Below are positions 7,100 to 12,458 of a DNA stretch of 12,458 nt, one piece after another. Where the stretch lies: contig CALHQJ010000042.1 in assembly GCA_938036545.1 (NCBI GenBank), positions 1 to 12,458 on the forward strand, read 5' to 3'. Under the pieces are notes generated by a model, which saw only the letters and a program-made list of their open reading frames with translations, did no database searches and was not told where the DNA came from. This DNA comes from an uncultured Clostridium sp. (lineage in GTDB: Bacteria > Bacillota > Clostridia > Lachnospirales > Lachnospiraceae). The translations under genes and the position numbers were made by a program. The first letter of the stretch is position 1, and the number at the start of each line of letters is the position of its first letter.

Positions 7100-7603
7100 A
7101 TGGTGAAATACTTATCGATTCGCAAGGCAGAGTTGTCAGATCTTCCCCAGATACTGACAGTTTATGAATACGCAAGAAAATTTATGGCTGAAACAGGTAA
7201 CCCAGGACAATGGGGAAGCAAATTTCCATTGGAGAGCCGGATTCGGGAGGACATCGAGGAACAGCAGCTTTATGCAGTGGAAAAGGAACAGCAGATCTGC
7301 GGTGTATTTGCATTGATTATAGGAGAAGATCCTACATACCAGTCTATTGAGCAGGGACAGTGGCTGTCAGACAGCGAATACGGAACCATTCATCGTGTGG
7401 CAGGAAATGGAACTGCCAGGGGAGTATTTGAAGCGATTATAAGGTTTTGTGAAAAGAAAATCAGCCATTTACGGATCGATACCCATCAAGATAATAAAAT
7501 TATGCAGCACCTGATCGAGAAAAACGGTTTTAGCAGGAGGGGAATTATTCATCTGGCCAATGGAGATGAACGGATTGGATTTGAGAAGGTAATGGGAGAA
7601 TAG
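7100..7603 (+). CDS. GNAT family N-acetyltransferase
   Basis: A 167-residue cytoplasmic enzyme that moves an acetyl group from acetyl-CoA to an amine of unknown identity. The N-terminal IRKAELSDLPQI pattern is the usual first strand and helix. The acetyl-CoA loop is at about 98-108 (HRVAGNGTARG), a variant of the common Q/R-x-x-G-x-G/A. The stretch DTHQDNKIMQ (127-136) plus EKNGF (140-144) matches the C-terminal part of the fold. AGGAGG (7089-7094) precedes the ATG by five bases. It probably shares the promoter of the efflux gene. Its stop codon overlaps, by one base, the first readable codon of the antitoxin remnant downstream. An antibiotic or metabolite could be the substrate given the neighbour, but that is inference. 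Confidence 0.85.
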   Translation: MVKYLSIRKAELSDLPQILTVYEYARKFMAETGNPGQWGSKFPLESRIREDIEEQQLYAVEKEQQICGVFALIIGEDPTYQSIEQGQWLSDSEYGTIHRVAGNGTARGVFEAIIRFCEKKISHLRIDTHQDNKIMQHLIEKNGFSRRGIIHLANGDERIGFEKVMGE

Positions 7604-7890
7604 TATATGCAAGAATTGACCCCGCTTTAAAAGAACAGGCAGAAAGTATTTTATCCGCACTTGGTATTCCCACATCAAATGCAATAGATATGTTTTTTAA
7701 ACAGATAGTCTTAAAAAAAGGACTGCCTTTTGAAGTAAGACTTCCATATGAAAAACCAGTTTGTGTAGGAACTCTTACCGAGGAAGAATTGAATGCAGAA
7801 CTTGAAAAAGGATATGCAGATATACAGGCAGGACGCACAAAACCATTGGAACAGGCGATTGCAGAAATGCGGAGAGATTTTAAGATATGA
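7603..7890 (+). pseudogene. RelB/DinJ-type antitoxin lacking its start (5'-truncated)
   Basis: From 7603 the frame reads VYARIDPALKEQAES, then LGIPTSNAIDMFFKQIV and KGLPFEVRLP, the ribbon-helix-helix DNA-binding half of RelB/DinJ antitoxins, followed by the toxin-binding tail ending RRDFKI. Family members normally have several residues before VYARID, including the start methionine. Here the frame runs upstream only to a TGA at 7582, has no ATG, GTG or TTG, and merges with the end of the acetyltransferase gene. The first in-frame ATG, at 7690, would give a 66-residue product without the DNA-contacting strand. The good ribosome site GGGAGA (7594-7599) serves only an out-of-frame ATG (7607) that stops after seven codons. 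The gene thus looks decapitated by a deletion joining it to the acetyltransferase gene, although the 66-residue form might still be made. Its base composition is more AT-rich than its neighbours. Confidence 0.65.
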
Positions 7891-7949
7891 AATTTAAAAT
7901 AGAATTATTCGAAAAGCAAATTGAACATGGTGTACGAATAAGCAGTTGA
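7887..7949 (+). pseudogene. Possible remnant of the partner RelE-type toxin gene
   Basis: An ATG overlaps the antitoxin stop as ATGA (7887-7890), the classic arrangement of an antitoxin-toxin pair. The frame reads MKFKIELFEKQ and ends at a TGA after only 20 codons, within the left arm of the terminator. RelE/YafQ toxins have about 90 residues and often begin with a similar MKY/FKI strand, so this may be the stump of a deleted toxin gene. Twenty residues are too few for certainty. Confidence 0.35.
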
Positions 7950-7970
7950 TCTTAGGATTGACTGCTTTTT
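7940..7970 (+). terminator. Rho-independent terminator before the clpB control region
   Basis: AAGCAGTTGATC (7940-7951) pairs with GATTGACTGCTT (7956-7967), twelve pairs including two G-T, around a TTAG loop, with a T run to 7970. It ends the efflux / acetyltransferase / antitoxin-remnant unit. Confidence 0.85.
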
Positions 7971-8011
7971 ACTATGCCTGAATTTCAAGTAGTGAAAAAA
8001 ATAATAAAAAA

Positions 8012-8038
8012 TTAGCACTCACCCCTTGACACTGCTAA
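8012..8038 (+). promoter_or_regulatory. CIRCE-like operator (HrcA site) of clpB, degenerate right arm
   Basis: TTAGCACTC (8012-8020), exactly nine bases, then CACTGCTAA (8030-8038). The CIRCE consensus is TTAGCACTC-N9-GAGTGCTAA: the left arm is perfect and the right arm matches at 7 of 9. The operator spans the -35 box TTGACA (8026-8031), so bound HrcA repressor should block RNA polymerase, giving heat-shock induction of clpB. HrcA itself is not encoded in the window. Confidence 0.8.
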
Positions 8039-8054
8039 TAATAGGTGTTATATT
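8026..8054 (+). promoter_or_regulatory. clpB promoter, vegetative sigma type
   Basis: A perfect TTGACA (8026-8031), 17-base spacer and TATATT (8049-8054). The -35 box lies inside the CIRCE-like operator. A second perfect inverted pair, AGGTGT (8043-8048) and ACACCT (8072-8077), brackets the -10 box and the start site; its meaning is unknown. Confidence 0.85.
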
Positions 8055-8105
8055 ACGGATAGAACAAATAGACACCTGGTTACATGTTCCGAAAGGAGGA
8101 GCAGT

Positions 8106-10697
8106 ATGAATATTAATAAATTTACGCAAAAGTCTCTGGCAGCAGTTCAGGGTTGTGAAAAACTGGCTTATGAGTACGGCAATCAGCAGATTGAGCAGGA
8201 GCACCTGCTGGTCAGTCTTCTGGAGCTGGAGGACAGCCTGATTTTAAAATTGATTACCAAGATGGAGATTCAGCCGGAGCTTTTCCGAGATGAAGCGAAA
8301 AAGGCGCTGGAAAAACTTCCTAAGGTCAGTGGAGGCGGTCAGCTTTACGTCAGCAATGATTTAAATAAAGTCCTGATAAACGCTGAGGACGAAGCAAAGG
8401 CCATGGGCGATGAATATGTGTCTGTGGAACATTTATTCATGGCAATGATGAAACAGCCGGATCATGCCATGAAAGAATTATTCCGGCTTTATAATATAAC
8501 CAGAGAGCGGTTCCTCCAGGCCCTTTCCACCGTCAGGGGGAACCAGCGGGTGGTCAGCGATAATCCGGAGGCCACCTATGATACCCTAAATAAATACGGC
8601 TACGATCTGGTAGAACGGGCCAAGGATCAGAAGCTGGATCCGGTAATTGGCCGAGACAGCGAGATTCGTAATGTAGTTCGTATTTTATCCAGAAAGACGA
8701 AAAATAATCCGGTTTTAATCGGTGAACCTGGCGTTGGCAAGACGGCAGTTGTAGAGGGGCTTGCCCAGAGAATTGTCAGGGGAGACGTGCCGGAGGGACT
8801 GAAAAATAAGAAATTATTTGCCCTGGATATGGGCGCTTTAGTAGCCGGAGCCAAATACCGAGGCGAGTTTGAAGAGCGGTTAAAAGCAGTTTTGGAAGAG
8901 GTAAAAAAGAGCGAAGGTCAGATTATCCTGTTTATCGATGAGCTTCACACCATTGTGGGAGCTGGTAAGACAGAAGGCTCTATGGATGCTGGTAATATGT
9001 TAAAGCCTATGCTGGCAAGAGGTGAGCTTCACTGTATCGGTGCCACTACCTTAGACGAGTACCGCAAATACATTGAAAAAGACGCAGCCCTGGAGCGCCG
9101 GTTCCAGCCGGTTATGGTTGAAGAACCGACTGTAGAAGATACCATTTCTATTTTAAGAGGTTTAAAAGAACGCTATGAGGTATTCCATGGTGTAAAGATT
9201 AATGACTCGGCTTTGGTTTCTGCAGCCGTGCTTTCCAACCGTTACATCAGCGACCGGTTTTTGCCGGATAAAGCCATTGACCTGGTAGATGAAGCCTGTG
9301 CGCTAATTAAGACAGAGATGGATTCTATGCCTGCAGAACTGGATGAACTGGCGAGAAAGACCATGCAGATGGAGATTGAAGAGGCCGCTTTGAAGAAAGA
9401 AACGGATCGGTTAAGCCAGGATCGGCTGGCGGATCTGCAGAAAGAACTGGCAGAGCTTCACGACGAATTTGCGGCTAAAAAGGCTCAGTGGGAAAATGAA
9501 AAAGCCAGCGTGGATCGTTTGTCTTCTCTGAGAGAGGAAATCGAGACAGTCAACCGGCAGATTCAGGACGCACAGCAGAAATACGACTTAAATAAGGCCG
9601 CAGAACTTCAGTACGGAAAACTGCCTCAGCTTCAGAAAGAGTTAGAAGCAGAGGAAGAAAAGGTCCGCAACCAGGATTTAAGCCTGGTTCACGAAAGCGT
9701 ATCCGAAGACGAGATTGCCAGAATCATTTCCAGATGGACGGGTATTCCGGTGGCAAAGCTGACAGAGAGCGAGAGAAGCAAAACCCTGCATTTAGACGAA
9801 GTCCTTCACAAGAGGGTTATCGGCCAGGATGAAGGCGTGGAAAAGGTTACGGAAGCCATTATCCGTTCTAAGGCAGGAATTAAAGATCCAACAAAGCCGA
9901 TTGGCTCCTTCCTGTTTTTAGGCCCTACCGGCGTTGGTAAGACGGAACTTGCCAAGGCGCTGGCGGAAGCGTTGTTTGATGATGAAAACAACATGGTTCG
10001 GATTGATATGAGCGAATATATGGAAAAGCATTCCGTTGCCCGTTTAATCGGTGCGCCTCCAGGATATGTAGGTTATGAAGAGGGCGGACAGCTTACGGAA
10101 GCAGTGCGGAGAAAACCTTATTCTGTAGTTTTGTTTGACGAAGTAGAAAAAGCTCATCCTGATGTATTTAACGTACTATTGCAGGTTTTGGATGACGGCC
10201 GTATCACCGATTCCATGGGCAAGACGGTAGACTTTAAGAATACCATACTGATTATGACCTCCAATATCGGTTCCCAGTATCTGCTGGAAGGAATCGGGGA
10301 GGACGGAAGCATCCGTCCGGAGGCAGAAGAACTGGTTATGAATGACCTGCGGGCTCATTTCAGGCCGGAGTTTTTAAACCGTCTGGATGAGACAATCCTG
10401 TTTAAGCCTCTGACCCGGGACAACATCAGCGGAATCGTAGATCTGCTGATTGCAGATGTGAATAAGCGTCTGGCAGATAAGGAATTAAAGGTAGAACTTA
10501 CCGGCCAGGCAAAGACCTTTGTCAGCGACAGAGGATACGATCCGGTATACGGCGCCCGTCCATTAAAGAGATACCTCCAGAAGCACGTAGAAACTCTTGC
10601 GGCAAAGCTGATTTTAAGCGATGGGGTACGAGCCGGAAATACCATTGTCATTGATGTGTCAGAAGATGGCAGCAAGTTGATTGCATATGCTGAATAA
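8106..10697 (+). CDS. clpB: ATP-dependent protein disaggregase ClpB (Hsp100)
   Basis: A complete 863-residue ClpB, close to the usual 850-870. This cytoplasmic hexamer threads aggregated proteins through its central pore and, with DnaK, rescues them after heat stress. Domains in order: N-terminal Clp repeat domain (about 1-145); first AAA+ module with Walker A GEPGVGKT at 206-213, Walker B D278-E279 and pore tyrosine Y251 in AKYRG; the long coiled-coil middle domain (about 400-525), which separates ClpB from ClpA and most ClpC; second AAA+ module with Walker A GPTGVGKT at 606-613, pore Y654 in GYVGYEEGG, Walker B D678-E679 and sensor N720; and the C-terminal domain with [10 protein letters not shown]. 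No residue known to be essential is missing. AAAGGAGG (8092-8099) lies six bases before the ATG. A CIRCE-like operator and strong promoter lie directly upstream, so heat-shock control by HrcA is likely. It is a single-gene unit ended by the terminator at 10771. Confidence 0.98.
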   Translation: MNINKFTQKSLAAVQGCEKLAYEYGNQQIEQEHLLVSLLELEDSLILKLITKMEIQPELFRDEAKKALEKLPKVSGGGQLYVSNDLNKVLINAEDEAKAMGDEYVSVEHLFMAMMKQPDHAMKELFRLYNITRERFLQALSTVRGNQRVVSDNPEATYDTLNKYGYDLVERAKDQKLDPVIGRDSEIRNVVRILSRKTKNNPVLIGEPGVGKTAVVEGLAQRIVRGDVPEGLKNKKLFALDMGALVAGAKYRGEFEERLKAVLEEVKKSEGQIILFIDELHTIVGAGKTEGSMDAGNMLKPMLARGELHCIGATTLDEYRKYIEKDAALERRFQPVMVEEPTVEDTISILRGLKERYEVFHGVKINDSALVSAAVLSNRYISDRFLPDKAIDLVDEACALIKTEMDSMPAELDELARKTMQMEIEEAALKKETDRLSQDRLADLQKELAELHDEFAAKKAQWENEKASVDRLSSLREEIETVNRQIQDAQQKYDLNKAAELQYGKLPQLQKELEAEEEKVRNQDLSLVHESVSEDEIARIISRWTGIPVAKLTESERSKTLHLDEVLHKRVIGQDEGVEKVTEAIIRSKAGIKDPTKPIGSFLFLGPTGVGKTELAKALAEALFDDENNMVRIDMSEYMEKHSVARLIGAPPGYVGYEEGGQLTEAVRRKPYSVVLFDEVEKAHPDVFNVLLQVLDDGRITDSMGKTVDFKNTILIMTSNIGSQYLLEGIGEDGSIRPEAEELVMNDLRAHFRPEFLNRLDETILFKPLTRDNISGIVDLLIADVNKRLADKELKVELTGQAKTFVSDRGYDPVYGARPLKRYLQKHVETLAAKLILSDGVRAGNTIVIDVSEDGSKLIAYAE

Positions 10698-10770
10698 AAA
10701 GAGATAGGATAAAAAGAGACAGGAAGTTAATAGCTAAAAGTCTTTTAGGAGGCTCTAAAAATTCCTTAAG

Positions 10771-10815
10771 AAAAAGCCCAGTGGGCACTAGTTGGTGTCC
10801 TGCTGGGTCTTTTTT
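10771..10815 (+). terminator. Rho-independent terminator of clpB
   Basis: CCCAGTGGGCAC (10777-10788) pairs with GTGTCCTGCTGGG (10795-10807) with one bulge and two G-T pairs. An A run precedes the stem and a T run follows to 10815. It lies about 75 bases past the clpB stop. Confidence 0.85.
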
Positions 10816-10970
10816 GCGTTTTAATTGTTTTTTGTTATAATTGGAGTTCAAAATCAAGCCTGTCGGAAAACAGACTACGAAAAAACCTCAATGGTTGGTG
10901 CGGCAGTATTTGTTTACAATAGAAACATCAGGCAGGCCAGAATGCATCACTTTGGAAAAATCAGCATATT

Positions 10971-11015
10971 TTGTAAGAGAAATGTAAAGCAAAGTCGTTA
11001 TATTTATGGTAGAAT
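10971..11015 (+). promoter_or_regulatory. Candidate response-regulator promoter with 11-base direct repeats
   Basis: A -10 box TAGAAT (11010-11015) has no good -35 at the right distance (AAGCAA at 10987-10992). Instead TGTAA occurs twice, at 10972-10976 and 10983-10987, exactly 11 bases apart, in place of and just upstream of the -35. OmpR/PhoB-type regulators bind direct repeats with one DNA turn spacing, so this may be a site where the downstream regulator activates its own gene. Confidence 0.4.
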
Positions 11016-11026
11016 AGAAAGAGATA

Positions 11027-11043
11027 TGCCGGTAATGCCGGCA
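11027..11043 (+). other. GC-rich hairpin in the response regulator leader
   Basis: TGCCGG (11027-11032) pairs perfectly with CCGGCA (11038-11043) around TAATG. It lies within the predicted leader, five bases before the AAGGAGG at 11049. It may protect the message or influence ribosome loading; it has no T run and is not a terminator. Confidence 0.35.
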
Positions 11044-11062
11044 GGACGAAGGAGGAAGACAA

Positions 11063-11773
11063 ATGGCTGATACCAACATCCTGGTTGTAGATGATGAAAA
11101 AGAGATTGCGGATCTGATTGAAATTTACCTGGTAAGCGACGGGTATAAGGTATATAAGGCAAATAACGCCCTGGAAGGATTGGACATTCTGAAAAAGGAA
11201 GAGGTTCATCTGGTTTTACTGGACATTATGATGCCTGGCATGGACGGACTGGAGATGTGCAAGAAGATTCGGGAAACCAACAACATCCCGATTATTATGC
11301 TCAGCGCAAAATCTACTGATTTGGACAAGATTTTAGGTCTGGGAACAGGGGCAGACGATTATGTAACCAAGCCCTTTAACCCATTGGAGCTGACAGCCAG
11401 GGTAAAATCCCAGCTGCGCCGGTATACCCAGTTAAATCCCAGCAGCGCAGTACATGCAGAAGCCAGCGGGAAGAATGAGATTGTTGTCAAAGGTCTGACC
11501 ATTAATAAAGATAATCACAAGGTTTCCGTTTATGGGGAAGAGATTAAATTAACGCCTATTGAATTTGACATTTTGTATTTGCTGGCTTCTAATCCGGGAC
11601 ACGTGTTCAGTACAGACGAGATTTTTGAGAAGGTCTGGAATGAAAAGGTATATGAAGCGAATAACACGGTAATGGTACATATCCGAAGGCTGAGGGGCAA
11701 GATGAAGGAGGATACCAGACAGAATAAAATTATTACAACTGTATGGGGAGTAGGATACAAGATTGAAAAATGA
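11063..11773 (+). CDS. OmpR/PhoB-family response regulator, VanR-like
   Basis: A complete 236-residue two-component regulator. The receiver domain (about 1-120) has the acidic pair D10-D11, the phosphorylated D54 in LLDIMMPG, the switch residue S81 and K103 in TKPF. The winged-helix DNA-binding domain (about 140-236) contains LTPIEFDILYLLASNPG, NNTVMVHIRRLRGKM and ends TVWGVGYKIEK, the same ending as enterococcal VanR; the EIADL start and the ADDYVTKPFNPLELTARVK stretch are also VanR-like. That resemblance marks the subfamily and is not evidence of vancomycin resistance: no vanHAX-type genes are in view. AAGGAGG (11049-11055) lies seven bases before the ATG. A sensor kinase frame begins inside its last codons but is cut at about 11818. 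Direct repeats at 10971-10987 may be its own binding site. Confidence 0.93.
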   Translation: MADTNILVVDDEKEIADLIEIYLVSDGYKVYKANNALEGLDILKKEEVHLVLLDIMMPGMDGLEMCKKIRETNNIPIIMLSAKSTDLDKILGLGTGADDYVTKPFNPLELTARVKSQLRRYTQLNPSSAVHAEASGKNEIVVKGLTINKDNHKVSVYGEEIKLTPIEFDILYLLASNPGHVFSTDEIFEKVWNEKVYEANNTVMVHIRRLRGKMKEDTRQNKIITTVWGVGYKIEK

Positions 11774-11820
11774 TATGAGCGGGCGCTTTTACGCCAGAGT
11801 GTTAGCTAATATTTTCTATC
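11763..11820 (+). CDS. Sensor histidine kinase, first ~19 codons only (cut by contig junction)
   Basis: A frame starting with TTG at 11763, or ATG at 11775 directly after the regulator stop, reads LKNDMSGRFYARVLANIFY, the charged start leading into a membrane helix expected of a VanS-type kinase. AGGA at 11752-11755 is seven bases before the TTG. The overlap with the regulator stop is typical of regulator-kinase operons. After about 11818 the frame enters GC-rich foreign sequence and reads nonsense to a stop near 11931. The identification rests on position, so it is an inference. Confidence 0.5.
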
Positions 11821-11824
11821 GATC
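11812..11824. other. Junction between two unrelated sequences (probable contig chimera)
   Basis: Left of about 11818 the DNA is mid-40s percent GC, rightward, clostridial. Right of it the DNA is about 60 percent GC, leftward, with Bacteroidales-type coding. A kinase gene on one side and a glycoside hydrolase gene on the other are both cut here. No inverted repeats, tRNA, integrase or insertion sequence lie near it. Confidence 0.75.
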
Positions 11825-12348
11825 CGCACGAAGCGGAAGCCGGAATTGCCCACTTCGCACACGCCGAGCCACGGAAGCTCGATCGTATAGTCGCGCATCG
11901 CATGATCGTTCGTCGCGCCGTTCTCGGGCGTAATGTTGCACATCGCCTCGCCGACCGACTCGCCCAGCCGCACGCGCACCTTGACCGGCTTGGTCGAGGC
12001 GCGGATGCAGGTAACGAACTGCAGGCCGCCGTGAATCTCGCGGCCGAAGTCGAGCAGAATCGACGGCCGCTTGCCCTCTTTGGCCGTAAAGACGGTCTTG
12101 GGCGTAGCGGCCGTCGTAGCCTGGCCGTTGCCCTGCGACAACAGGTTCTGCGCGCCGTCGATCAGTTCGCCGTTTTGCATCCACATCACGCGGACAGGCG
12201 ACAGATAGGCCCGCGTTCGGGTATCGAACTGCGCCTTGTCGGCCACGTCTTTCGGGAAAACGGGGGGCAGGCTGCCCTTGCCCATCGGACCGGCGGCCGA
12301 CAGCGTCGCGGCGCACATCAAACAAGAGAAGGCTAAAAGTTTTTTCAT
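11818..12348 (-). CDS. Secreted alpha-L-rhamnosidase-type glycoside hydrolase, N-terminal part
   Basis: About 177 residues of a larger protein, cut at its C-terminal side by the junction. A signal peptide MKKLLAF...LSAA covers about 20 residues, chosen as the start because it begins with MKK at 12348; the frame also runs up to an ATG at 12366. The mature part contains RAYLSPVRVMW, SILLDFGREIHGGLQF, VRVRLGESVGEAM, GATNDHAMRDYTIELPWLG and GNSGFRFVRID, a pattern I associate with the N-terminal beta-sandwich of GH78-like rhamnosidases from Bacteroidales. In such proteins RID is followed by more sandwich and then the catalytic barrel, both missing here; after RID the frame reads RKY and stops in the clostridial DNA. 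Probable role: polysaccharide or glycoside breakdown in the periplasm. Codon use is strongly GC-rich, unlike every gene to its left. Exact enzyme specificity cannot be stated. Confidence 0.7.
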
Positions 12349-12458
12349 TTCGGTTCGGATTATCATTAGTTTGTCAGTAATCGTCCATGCCGGAGGCTCC
12401 TGCCGGGCCGCTTTTTCCGAACTCCGGCGATACTACCGACCGGAAATCGAGAAACGGC
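12349..12458 (-). other. Upstream region of the glycoside hydrolase gene
   Basis: No gene is visible. No Shine-Dalgarno site lies ahead of the start, as is usual in Bacteroidetes. On the plus strand CCGGAGG (12390-12396) and CCTGCCGG (12399-12406) form a short GC hairpin followed by CTTTTT at 12411, which resembles a rightward terminator, but no rightward gene ends here, so its role is unclear. Confidence 0.3.

Larger units (their letters stand above)
10698..11062. other. Intergenic region between clpB and the response regulator
   Basis: About 365 bases without a convincing gene. It holds the clpB terminator (10771-10815), a featureless AT-rich part (10816-10960), the 11-base direct repeats at 10971-10992 with a -10 box at 11010, a small hairpin at 11027-11043, and the response regulator ribosome binding site. 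Open frames that cross it lack ribosome binding sites and run through the promoter elements. Confidence 0.6.

Noticed and set aside
7607..7630. Seven-codon frame MQELTPL with programmed frameshift into the antitoxin
   Set aside because: The ATG has a good ribosome site, but no slippery heptamer in the right phase lies before the stop, so a -1 shift is not supported.
10825..11070. 81-codon open frame between clpB and the response regulator
   Set aside because: No ribosome site, no recognisable domain, and it runs through the promoter and leader elements of the regulator gene.
11063..11773. Vancomycin resistance locus, from the VanR-like regulator
   Set aside because: VanR-like regulators are widespread in Clostridia; no vanH, ligase or vanX genes are visible and the kinase is cut off.
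11902..12336. Long plus-strand frame opposite the rhamnosidase
   Set aside because: Long open frames on the opposite strand are expected in GC-rich DNA; the minus-strand frame has the signal peptide and family motifs.
1..12458. CRISPR arrays, tRNA or rRNA genes, transposases, integrases
   Set aside because: No regularly spaced repeats, no tRNA or rRNA sequence and no transposase or integrase frame could be seen on either strand.

Overview
Positions 1 to about 11,818 look like the chromosome of a gut-type Firmicute, most likely a member of the Lachnospiraceae or another Clostridia. Most genes have strong AAGGAGG-type ribosome binding sites, promoters have TTGNNN/TATAAT-type boxes (several with an extended -10), and rho-independent terminators are frequent. 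The content fits as well: ClpB behind a CIRCE-like operator, a ChW-repeat polysaccharide deacetylase, a VanR-like response regulator and a RelB/DinJ-type antitoxin. All genes read rightward except a divergent gene whose promoter and ribosome binding site lie at the extreme left edge.

Layout. (1) 1-147: a back-to-back promoter region. (2) 148-2092: a two-gene unit with a small HD-domain hydrolase resembling the (p)ppGpp hydrolase domain, followed one base later by a secreted polysaccharide deacetylase; a terminator follows. (3) 2249-3432: a promoter, a start-site hairpin and a single-pass membrane-anchored protein of unknown function. (4) 3439-3589: a palindromic, multi-hairpin element with 16-base terminal inverted repeats between that gene and the next. 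(5) 3631-4467: purine nucleoside phosphorylase. (6) 4679-5524: a lipoprotein with three tandem small beta-type repeats, then a terminator. (7) 5617-7603: a promoter, a MATE efflux protein and a GNAT acetyltransferase. (8) 7603-7949: a decayed RelB/RelE-like toxin-antitoxin locus, then a terminator. (9) 8012-10697: CIRCE-like operator, promoter and clpB, with a terminator at 10771-10815. (10) 10971-11773: a candidate operator of 11-base direct repeats and a VanR-like response regulator, overlapped by the first codons of its sensor kinase.

At about 11,818 the sequence changes abruptly. The kinase frame is cut after about 19 codons, GC content jumps from the mid-40s to about 60 percent, and the rest (to 12,458) holds the N-terminal part of a leftward secreted glycoside hydrolase of the alpha-L-rhamnosidase type, of Bacteroidales/Alistipes character. 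Two unrelated genes are each cut mid-coding at the same point with no mobile-element signature. The best explanation is a chimeric contig or misassembly, not biology.

Functionally the Clostridia part is mostly housekeeping and accessory envelope or stress functions: alarmone-type hydrolysis, cell-wall modification, purine salvage, drug efflux, protein disaggregation and two-component signalling. I found no convincing new multi-gene system. The items most worth a second look are the palindromic element upstream of the phosphorylase gene, the contig junction, the degenerate CIRCE lying across the clpB -35 box, the 11-base repeats in front of the response regulator, and the three-repeat lipoprotein.
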